Source: Grammothele lineata
Taxonomy: Eukaryota > Basidiomycota > Agaricomycetes > Polyporales > Polyporaceae
Direction: 5' to 3'
DNA length: 64,000 nt
Assembly (NCBI GenBank): GCA_002150815.3
Contig: NDFF03000119.1
Span: 1 to 64,000, forward strand
The notes under the pieces were generated by a model, which saw only the letters and a program-made list of their open reading frames with translations, did no database searches and was not told the origin of the DNA. Made by a program: the position numbers and the translations under genes. Positions within the stretch are counted from its first letter, which is position 1; each line of letters begins with the position of its first letter. Positions 56,590 through 64,000 of this stretch are shown here, piece by piece.

Positions 56590-58497
56590 CTATTTCACCT
56601 CCCAGTACGTATCTTCGCCTTCTACCTCCCAAATATCCCGCACCTCGAACACCTCAAAAGTGCTTTGTGTCGACGAGAGAACGTTCACCTCTTCGACGTG
56701 CTCCTTAGTAGCTCTAGCAAATCCTGCGTCTACCTCATGCCAATACTGGCACCACGGAGGCAACAAGTCGATTTCCATAGGCCTGACAGTAAGACGTTTC
56801 AGGGCGCACCCAGCGATCTGGCGCGCCATGGTCATCTTCTTGAGGGCATTCACGAGACGACGCAGTTTCTTCGCGCCCATGAACGTCGGGAGGTTCAATT
56901 CGAGCGTCAGCGCGCGCAGCTCAGGGCAGACGAGCGGGTCTGTCTTGGCAAGTCCCCGGCAGAAGACAAGCATCACCTGTGCGGGGAACATCTCGTGCGT
57001 GAGCTCTTCAAACTCATTGATGTCTTCTTCGTCCATCACGGACAGCTGCGCGCGCAGGTCGCGCAGCGCGGGCATGTGCGTGAGCACCCGTAGGAGCACG
57101 TGCGGGTCGATACCGACGATGTCGATGGTGAAGCTTGTGAGTGACGCGAGCGTGAATGAGCCACCGCGCGCGAGATCGTTGAGGAACTCGTATGCCCAGG
57201 GGAAGCTGTAGTCCTCGTTGATCCCGCCCTCCAACCAGAAACCGGTAGACGGGCCCTGGAGCACGACGTGGACAGGGCCGGATATTTCTGAGCATCGGAC
57301 GTCGAGCTCAGTCGCGCCCTCTTGCAGCACAGGGATAGGGATTGCGAGCATCCTATATCGGTTCAGCATCGCTCCGACTACGCGTATGACGACTGTGGGA
57401 GGAAGACAGATGCGCTTGAAGAGGTCGATAATGGCGGTGGAGCAATTGATGAACCGGATAGAGCACAAGTAAGGGAGTGTTAAAGGTTTGGCCACGTCTG
57501 GCATGTCGTCATTGGGGTTCTCTATACCACATAGATGAAGAAATCGAAGGGCGGGAGTGCGTACTAGAAGAGAGAGGATCGGGGAGAATTTGACGGCCTC
57601 GAGGGGGTAGAACGAGAGATAGAGGTGTGTGAGGTTGGGAAAGGTGTTTGAGGGGAGCCACGCGGAAATGCCTGATATCGCAAGAGCTTTGAGGGTGGAC
57701 TGGTGCTTTCTGAACAGGTTAACAGATCCGAACGCATCTCCACCAACCCGGCGCAGATCTGTCCGAGGGAAAAAAGCTCTAAGACATTCGAGACAAGGCA
57801 TGTCGAGTACCTGTAGCCAACGCGGTACGCCTTCGTGATGTGACCTGTGTACGACGTCGAGATGCATGATCTTCTGGCACATCGGAGAGAGGCGGCTGAG
57901 AACGGTGGGCTTGTTGACGGCGCTTAGCTTATCTTTGACGACCTCTGCGATGTCGTCGCTATCGACAAAGATAGATAGCGGGAGAGATCGAGAGCGCTCA
58001 AGGAACGCGGCGGATTGTGGCGGCATATGCAAGTCAAAACGCGTCCAGAGGGAAGGGAGGTCGATCGCGATGCTGCGCCACAATTGGCAAACGTGCACTA
58101 GGGCGAGGAGAGGAGTGGTATCGATCCTGAAAGTACCCTTCGACGGCAAGTCTAGGATCTGCCGTCTAGATACCGGAGTGTTCCTGAAATCTGTAATCCT
58201 GACTGACTCCGTCGAGAACACGAACACTCGCGTCAGGATTTCGGTCGGGAGTCTGTTGACGAAAGTGGACGCGTTGAGTCGCCGATTGATGTCCGCGCAG
58301 ATCGACGCAGACATGAATCGGAGTGTTGACTCGAGGCCTCGAAGCTGGTCGTCACTGCAAATAATCAATGTCGTGCATGCACGTGAGTGAGCTAAGTTGA
58401 CATACCGAAAATGAGTACATGACCGGTCATAAACTGCCTTCAACCCGGATACAATCGCCGGAAAGTCGGGTTGATGCTGCACGTTGGTACCTTCCAT
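56590..58497 (-). CDS. F-box protein with leucine-rich C-terminal region (7)
   Basis: Exon 58497-58406 (92 nt) and exon 58354-56590 join over a 51-nt intron (GTATGT ... TTGCAG), giving about 618 residues. The intron has a length divisible by three and no stop, so the open frame runs through it. The intron is inferred from the two paralogues, where it stands at the same place and size. The F-box is VNRLPTEILTRVFVFST ... LLALVHVCQLWRSIAIDLPSLWTRFDLHM; AAFLERSRSLPLSIFVDSDD follows. The end motif is IWEVEGEDTYWEVK. It is closely related to the gene at 45280 and adjacent to its other paralogue at 59074 in the same orientation. Expected role: SCF receptor, target unknown. Confidence 0.88.
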   Translation of the reverse strand: MEGTNVQHQPDFPAIVSGLKAVYDRSCTHFRYVNLAHSRACTTLIICSDDQLRGLESTLRFMSASICADINRRLNASTFVNRLPTEILTRVFVFSTESVRITDFRNTPVSRRQILDLPSKGTFRIDTTPLLALVHVCQLWRSIAIDLPSLWTRFDLHMPPQSAAFLERSRSLPLSIFVDSDDIAEVVKDKLSAVNKPTVLSRLSPMCQKIMHLDVVHRSHHEGVPRWLQVLDMPCLECLRAFFPRTDLRRVGGDAFGSVNLFRKHQSTLKALAISGISAWLPSNTFPNLTHLYLSFYPLEAVKFSPILSLLVRTPALRFLHLCGIENPNDDMPDVAKPLTLPYLCSIRFINCSTAIIDLFKRICLPPTVVIRVVGAMLNRYRMLAIPIPVLQEGATELDVRCSEISGPVHVVLQGPSTGFWLEGGINEDYSFPWAYEFLNDLARGGSFTLASLTSFTIDIVGIDPHVLLRVLTHMPALRDLRAQLSVMDEEDINEFEELTHEMFPAQVMLVFCRGLAKTDPLVCPELRALTLELNLPTFMGAKKLRRLVNALKKMTMARQIAGCALKRLTVRPMEIDLLPPWCQYWHEVDAGFARATKEHVEEVNVLSSTQSTFEVFEVRDIWEVEGEDTYWEVK

Positions 58498-58834
58498 CTC
58501 GTAATTGAAGGCTAAAATCTGGGTTTAGAGCTCCTCAAATATTGAACACGTCAATGACGCGGAGTCGAGACTACTAATAAGTACTTCGAATTAGCACTAG
58601 ACGAGCGACACTGTAGGACGCCGTGGTAAAATTTACCTACACTTCCGATTTTGAGTATTGAGCGGAGACGATGCGGCGAGCGTGGGAGTTCAGTACTGGG
58701 CTGACATTTAAATGCGTTATCATGAGCGATCCTGCGTCGCCATGAGGGAGAGTACTTACGGTGGGAGTGGGAGCGATAGGATCTTGGCGGAAGCAAACGG
58801 CAACAATCGAGTCGGAGCGCCAGCGCGCCCCGAC

Positions 58835-58862
58835 GCGTGACATAACGCGTTTGTCACATCAC
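58835..58862 (-). promoter_or_regulatory. Conserved dyad upstream of F-box gene 7
   Basis: GCGTGACATAACGCG followed by TTTGTCACATCAC contains the inverted words GTGAC/GTCAC. The same motif with CA replacing TT stands upstream of the next paralogue (61360-61387), at a similar distance (338 and 364 bases before the ATG). Confidence 0.4.
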
Positions 58863-59073
58863 ACGACATCATCTGATCAGCGGAGGCCGCGGCCCGCCGC
58901 TCCCGGGCTCCTCCTTGCCCTCGTCTTCTTGCGTTGGCACGTCTAGCTTGGCTGCTCTCGTACAAAGATTGATCATGTATCAACGGCTATCGCTAGTGCG
59001 CTGAAACCTTGAGATTCTCTCCAACTGAGTGAGTAGTACTCAAACAATATAAGTATACATCATCATACGCCAG

Positions 59074-60996
59074 TCAAGCACCCACACTAGCAGATTCAGG
59101 CCGAGCATCGCGTGGTACCTCCCAGTACGCATCTTGTCCTTCAACCTCCCAAATACCGTCCACCTTGAACGCTTCAAACGGATTCTGCCCCCACGAAAGC
59201 ACAACAACCTCCTCTATGTGCTCTCTGGCTCCAGCGAACTCCGCGTCGACTTCGTGGTGTTTCAGCCGCCGGACCCACTCGTCCGGTTCGATCGGCCTAA
59301 TGGTGAGACGCCGTATGGGATGCCCGGCACCCTTTCGTGCCATCGCCATCTTCTGGAAGTAGCCCGCGACCTGGCGCACCTTCTTCGCGCCCGTGCGCGG
59401 CGGGAGGTTCGACTCGAGCGTGAGCGTGCGGAGCTCCGGGCAGACGAGCGGGTCCGTTTTCGCGAGCCCCTGACAGAACGTCAGCACGGCCTGCGCCGGA
59501 GACATTTCGTGAGCGGGCGTGTCTTCGGGCTCGTCGTCCTCGTCCGTGAACACGGACAGCTGCGCGCTCAGATCGCGCAGTGCGGGCATATGCGCGAAGA
59601 CCTGTACGAGCACGCGGGGGTCGGTGCCGACGACGTCGATCGTGAAGCTCGTGATCGACGCGAGTACGGGCGATCCGCGGGCGAGGTTGCGGAGGAACTG
59701 AGCGATCCACGACAAGCTGCGGTCTTCGTCGGTCTCTCCTTGCAGCCAGAAACCGGCGGATGGGCCCTGGAGCGCAATGTGGACGGGATCGGACATGGCC
59801 GAGTACCGGATGTCGAGCTCGGTGGCGCCCTCCCGTAGGACCGGGATGGGGAAGATGAGCATTTCGTACGGGTCTAGTAGGGCTCGAGTCATGCGGGTTA
59901 CGACTGTGGGAGGAAGACGGATATGTTCGAAGAGGTCCAGAACGGCGTTAGAGCAATTGGAGAGGTGGATGGCACGCATCTGGGTAAGCGCGACAGGCTT
60001 GCGTCTTGGCGGGTCGCCTTCGGGGTGCTCAACGTCTTCTAGGCGAAGGAACTGGAGAGCGGGTGCGCGTGACAGGAGAGGTAGAATGGCATAGATGTCG
60101 ACGATCTCAAGGTGGTAGAATGAAAGGTAAAGATGTGTGAGGCTCGGGAAGGTATTTGAAGGAAGCCAGTCTGAGACGCCAGATATTGCAAGAGCCTTGA
60201 GCGTCGACTGGCGTGTCCTGAACAGAAGGATAGGCTGGAAAGCATCCCCGTCGAAATACCAATGGTCGGTCCACGGGAACGAGGCACTAAGACATTCGAG
60301 GCGTGGCAAATCTAACATTTCTAGCCAACGTGGCGCTCCTTCGTGAGATAATCCGTGTACAACGTCGAGGCGTGTGATTCTCTGGCTCAAAGGGTAGAAG
60401 TCCGCGAGGATGTCGGACGTCGTTAGGGTACGCCTCTGTCGATTAATGTTATCCGCAACGTCGTCAGTATCGAGGAAGATGGATAGCGGGAGGGATTGCG
60501 AGCGTTCGAGGAACGCAGCGGCCTGCGGTGGCATGTGCAGATCGAACCGTGTCCAGAGGGAAGGAAGGCCAATCGCAACATTGCGCCATAGATGGCAAAC
60601 GTGCGTTAGGGTCAGGAGAGGGGCGGTGTCGACCCGGACGAAACCCTTCGACGGAGGACCCGTCCGTGGGCTGGTCCTGAAAGTTCGGCCTGTGGTCCTG
60701 GCTGACTCTGTCGAGAGCATGAAGATCCGCGTCAATATTTCGGTCGGGAGTTGGTTGACGGATGCAGCAGCGTTGAGTCGTCGATTGATGTCGGCGCAGA
60801 TCGACGCAGACGTAGCGCGGAGAGCTGACTCGACCGCGCGAAGCTGATCAAGACTGAAAACTGTTAATTCCAGACGTCCATGGAAGCAAATCACGTCCAC
60901 GTACCCCAGATGAACGCAGGAGTGATCGTAGCCTGTCTTCAACTCAGATATAGTCGTCAGAAAACCCGGACATGATTCCATGTCAGTGTCGCCCAT
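59074..60996 (-). CDS. F-box protein with leucine-rich C-terminal region (8)
   Basis: Exon 60996-60905 (92 nt) and exon 60853-59074 join over a stop-free 51-nt intron (GTACGT ... TTTCAG), giving about 623 residues. The F-box is VNQLPTEILTRIFMLST ... LLTLTHVCHLWRNVAIGLPSLWTRFDLHM; AAFLERSQSLPLSIFLDTDD and a leucine-rich region follow, then an acidic TDEDDEPED insert and IWEVEGQDAYWEVPRD near the end. The last residues (ARPESASVGA) are longer than in its paralogues. A tandem duplicate of the gene at 56590, same strand, about 580 bases apart. Expected role: SCF substrate receptor. Confidence 0.88.
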   Translation of the reverse strand: MGDTDMESCPGFLTTISELKTGYDHSCVHLGYVDVICFHGRLELTVFSLDQLRAVESALRATSASICADINRRLNAAASVNQLPTEILTRIFMLSTESARTTGRTFRTSPRTGPPSKGFVRVDTAPLLTLTHVCHLWRNVAIGLPSLWTRFDLHMPPQAAAFLERSQSLPLSIFLDTDDVADNINRQRRTLTTSDILADFYPLSQRITRLDVVHGLSHEGAPRWLEMLDLPRLECLSASFPWTDHWYFDGDAFQPILLFRTRQSTLKALAISGVSDWLPSNTFPSLTHLYLSFYHLEIVDIYAILPLLSRAPALQFLRLEDVEHPEGDPPRRKPVALTQMRAIHLSNCSNAVLDLFEHIRLPPTVVTRMTRALLDPYEMLIFPIPVLREGATELDIRYSAMSDPVHIALQGPSAGFWLQGETDEDRSLSWIAQFLRNLARGSPVLASITSFTIDVVGTDPRVLVQVFAHMPALRDLSAQLSVFTDEDDEPEDTPAHEMSPAQAVLTFCQGLAKTDPLVCPELRTLTLESNLPPRTGAKKVRQVAGYFQKMAMARKGAGHPIRRLTIRPIEPDEWVRRLKHHEVDAEFAGAREHIEEVVVLSWGQNPFEAFKVDGIWEVEGQDAYWEVPRDARPESASVGA

Positions 60997-61359
60997 CTTA
61001 AGGAAAACCAGCGCCGTTGTAGTGTAGAGCTGTGCACATATCGAGAGATGTGCTTACCTTCGCCAAGCACTTATAATGCTGCGACGAGCTGAGAGTGCGC
61101 CGTGGCTTCGATGAGCATCAGCGGACAGTGACTGCAGAGTTAAAAATTTCACTCACAGTTCTCAGGGGCTACCTAGCAGAGATAAGGCCAGGAGCACGTC
61201 CTTCAATACTGCAACGTTGTTACCAACACGTGGATATGTGAGCGCAAGGAGTACTTTGTTGCTGAGCTTCGGAAAGTACGCACGGTGGGAACCAAGCGAT
61301 TAGATCTTGACAGAAGCGAAAGACGACAACTCCGACGAGGAGCGCCGGTGCGTTCAGGC

Positions 61360-61387
61360 GCGTGACATAACGCGTCAGTCACATCAC
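61360..61387 (-). promoter_or_regulatory. Conserved dyad upstream of F-box gene 8
   Basis: GCGTGACATAACGCG followed by TCAGTCACATCAC, matching the site at 58835-58862 in all but two bases. Upstream and downstream sequence is also related (GGTGGGAACCAAG at about 61285). Confidence 0.4.
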
Positions 61388-62309
61388 GAGAGAACCAGTG
61401 ACTCGGTGGCGGCTCTCGCTCCAGTCCTCGCCTTCCTCGCCATTCCTCGCCATACAATCCCGCCTTCTTTAACGCAAACTCTTGATAGCTTGCCATAGTT
61501 TCTCATTTGAACGCTTGAAGACATGTTTGAAGGTCTTGACGCACCAATTGTCTCTCGATCCCTCAGTCGCCGCCGCCAGATATCGAGTAACGCAGTTAGA
61601 AGAGCATACTGGCAGTGATCCACGTTCCAAGCAACACCATATTCCCGGAAGTGCGGGATGTTTTTGTGCAACGTTGTGAAAGTAGTGGAGGAAGCATGGA
61701 CTGGCGGTTCTGTTACGTTCGAGGTACGCACTCATTCGTCTCCGACATAAGTTGATAACCCGTTCATTGGACGCTTCGTGCGCCTTCCTATTAGGAACAT
61801 CATGGTCGCTTGGCGACTTCGGCTGCATCCATGGTGCATATGTGTTGTGCGTGCATGAGCAGGGTCTTCGCAGCCGCGTTCTCCGTTATCCAGGTTTCAG
61901 CCCTCGACAGGCGATACGATCATTATATGAGGAGGTACGTCCTATTACTCGGTCGCGTGGTGTCTATCAGTGTTTGTGTCGTACGTAGTCTGCGGACAGC
62001 GCCGCAGGTGGGGTGTATAGACGGGCGTGGCGATGGTCGTGGTAACGCCTGCCGGGGCTGGCGTGGGTGCGAGGGCAGGCGCAGAGGGGAGGGGCAGCGG
62101 CGTTTAGAGCGGTGTAGAGCGGTGCCAGTGCGCCGGCGGGTGTAGTGGGCGGTGTTGGTGCTGTCGCAGGACGGAGGGGGAGCGACTGAAAGAAGGGCAT
62201 GGACGAGGTCCTCAACTTTGAGGGGTGTACGAAATCATGAAAATAGTGCATATCTTAGCCACGCGCGTGCAGCATATCAAGCTCCAGACTTCCGGATCCT
62301 CAGTCCGCC
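61388..62309. other. Intergenic, no supported gene
   Basis: ORFs of up to 119 codons without a recognisable domain (61828-61469, minus). The stretch 62010-62110 is G-rich. The last 50 bases belong to an inverted duplication described below. Confidence 0.4.
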
Positions 62310-62800
62310 CTACGGTGCCCACCAAGGGCGCACTTCATACCTCAGCGCGCCCTGCTCGTCCCGTCGCCAATGCCTCCCCGCCCCCGGCATATCCCACACC
62401 GCACACGCTTCGAACCCCATGTCCTCGTCCGGCGTGTGTACGACACACCGCCCGCGGAGTCGTTCAGAAGTTCTGAGAGCGCCTCGAACGCAAGGTGCGG
62501 GACGGTGTTACACTGTACGTCCGGGGCCTCCGATGGATCTGGCGTCGAGGGGAGGTGGCCTGTCGGAGGTAGGGGAGACCAGGTCGGCCGGGAGGGGCTA
62601 CACCGCGATCGCGCGCAGAGGGAAGCTCGTGTGCGCGAGAGAAGTGTGTCGGCGATTTCGTGTTCGGGTTCGAACGTTCAAGGTTGGCGTACACGAATTA
62701 GACGTGAAGGGATGTGATCCGTAGGCATAGTGGAGGGACATCTTCGCAGAGCACAAACCCTAGCCTGCGGACGAGCTCCGTGACGGTGTCGTGCTTGCAG
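62310..62800 (-). pseudogene. C-terminal relic of an F-box gene
   Basis: Minus-strand pieces: LGFVLCEDVPPLC (compare LAFALCEDDPPACPRL in the gene at 42963), PDVQCNTVPHLAFEALSELL (compare PDVEWNTVTRPLFEALSHHL), and, after a frameshift, CVVHTPDEDMGFEACAVWDM ... YEVRPWW and a stop. It is a close relative of the nonsense-mutated gene at 42963-44711. The N-terminal two thirds are absent or unrecognisable. Confidence 0.7.
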
Positions 62801-62854
62801 TTCGGAAAGCGCGCGCACTGCTTTGAGTTTGGGACATATGGGACGAGCACGACG

Positions 62855-62955
62855 GTCCCAATACGTCTCCTGCGGGAAAAAAAGCCTCCTCCGGGCCGTT
62901 GAACCTTAGTTCCCCAACGTACGGCCCGAGAATCTTCAACAGCCGTGACCTAGTC
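62855..62955 (-). pseudogene. Short F-box C-terminal fragment
   Basis: LLKILGPYVGELRFNGPEEAFF resembles the LDTLKPYVEVLKVAKPGEAFF segment just before the end motif of the gene at 28513, so it derives from a different subfamily than the flanking relics. Very short and without neighbours in frame. Confidence 0.4.
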
Positions 62956-63099
62956 CAACTCACCGCGTTCGGCGATTCGGGAGTCGGACGCCCCGGGAGC
63001 GAGATCGGAGTCCAAGAACGGACGCAGTATACGCTGAGGCTCGCGCCGCGCCAACTTGTCTCGACAGCTCTTCTACGATCTGCTTCTGATGATAAGTCG

Positions 63100-63440
63100 T
63101 CGACATGTTCAAGACAACGCTCGTAGAGCGTGCGCTCACAGGTATTCCTCTGCGCGCGCTCGCAATGCAGTCTATGCCGGCCGGTTTGGTCCTGCACCCA
63201 GCTCCTGGCTACTTCCACGCCAGATTCATTGGAGGATTCTGACATCAGGCGTATCACTGTCGCGTGCCCTGTGTTCGAGGCCCTCTTAGGTCATCTGAGC
63301 AAGGGCTGGTGGTGTGTCGTACACGCGTTGGACGAGGACACAGGGTTCAAGGCGCGTGCCGTATGCCAACTGCCGGAAGCGGAGAGGTATTGACGACTCA
63401 GTCGGTCAAGCAGGGCGTGCAGAGGTATGAAGTGCACCTC
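63100..63440 (+). pseudogene. C-terminal relic of an F-box gene, inverted copy
   Basis: Plus-strand pieces: LVERALTGIPLRALAMQSMP (compare MLVERARTGHALGTLSVQPV), ACPVFEALLGHLSKG and WCVVHALDEDTGFKARAVCQ with LPEAERY and a stop where the Trp of the YW motif should be. It corresponds to the relic at 62310-62800 in opposite orientation. A nonsense change and an upstream stop show decay. Confidence 0.65.
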
Positions 63441-64000
63441 AGGTGGGTCGTCATAGGGAGAACTGAGCTTCGGGAACATCATATATTGCACGTGTGTGGC
63501 TAGGAGACGCTGTTTCATCGCACTGTAAGATGGGGCGATACGATTAGAGTATTCGACAATCGATTCTAGCATCCCGAGGCCACCTCGGGCTCGGAGCGGC
63601 AGGAGGCGTGATATAGCGGTGACGCAACAGAGTGTCTCTCATCGTGGCGTAAGCCACAATCCCAGGAGGTGTGCCCACGGATCATGTCGTCCGCGAGAGC
63701 GTGGCTCGCCGCAGGAGCAGTTGACGAGGGAGGCTGATAATGCAGACAGCTGCTTGAGGAACATGTGCGCGGGGCCCGAAACGAACAAGGGCTCACCCAG
63801 ATGATCTGCCTTAACGACCTCACAGTGGCTAATGAGTTGTTTCCAAGATGGGGAGTTTATAGATGGACGATCGCACTAGGAAGGCCGCAGTCAGCGTATT
63901 GGACAAAACTCAGAGACCGACGACGCATTGCTAGGACGGACGTCGAAATCCCCATTCTCTCTTTGCTTGTAGAGGAACGATGCGCCTCTTCCGATGGAGT
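63441..64000. other. No supported gene
   Basis: 63441-63505 still matches, inverted, the flank at about 62255-62320. Beyond that only short ORFs are present, and the window ends without a recognisable feature. Confidence 0.4.

Noticed and set aside
61469..61828. 119-codon minus-strand ORF as a gene
   Set aside because: No homologous pattern recognised and no splice or promoter support.

Overview
The window looks like nuclear DNA of a basidiomycete fungus, most likely an Agaricomycete. The genes are cut by many 50-100 nt GT-AG introns. They belong to families expanded in that class: F-box/leucine-rich proteins, a family 16 glucanase with the usual basidiomycete intron layout, group III (Nik1-type) HAMP arrays, and ABC exporters with a weak membrane half. 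No bacterial, organellar or viral gene was recognised. Exon coordinates were joined by hand from reading frame, splice signals and comparison between copies within the window.

Layout. 0-5 kb: a 476 bp fold-back element at the left edge, a tRNA-derived fragment, a gene-poor stretch and a small three-exon gene of unknown function. 5-8.4 kb: an ABC transporter with ten exons. 8.6-12.9 kb: two F-box genes, followed by a MITE-like inverted repeat and an F-box relic (14 kb). 16.6-18.4 kb: a secreted GH16 beta-glucanase. 19.7-21.6 kb: an F-box gene. 21.8-37.5 kb: an alternating block of four copies of a HAMP-only protein derived from Nik1-type osmosensor kinases (three intact, one broken), an ABC transporter relic, one F-box gene and one LRR-like protein with no F-box. 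41.4-42.7 kb: a WD40 protein. 43-61 kb: F-box genes, four intact and one broken by a single stop codon, with two older relics. 62-64 kb: decayed F-box C-termini in inverted orientation.

Functional picture. The window is dominated by birth-and-death evolution of two families. The F-box proteins (eight apparently intact, one with a point nonsense mutation, at least five relics) are expected substrate receptors of SCF ubiquitin ligases. They share an unusual gene structure, a first exon of about 77-98 nt followed by a 10-nt microexon, and a C-terminal W-x-V...YW motif. The HAMP-only proteins keep the sensory HAMP repeats of the HOG-pathway kinase but have no histidine kinase, ATPase or receiver domain. 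Their exon structure is nearly identical between copies, and a conserved 14-bp element plus a TGACGT half-site lies upstream of each intact copy. I consider this HAMP-only array the best candidate here for an undescribed system. A role as modulators or decoys of osmosensing kinases is inference only.
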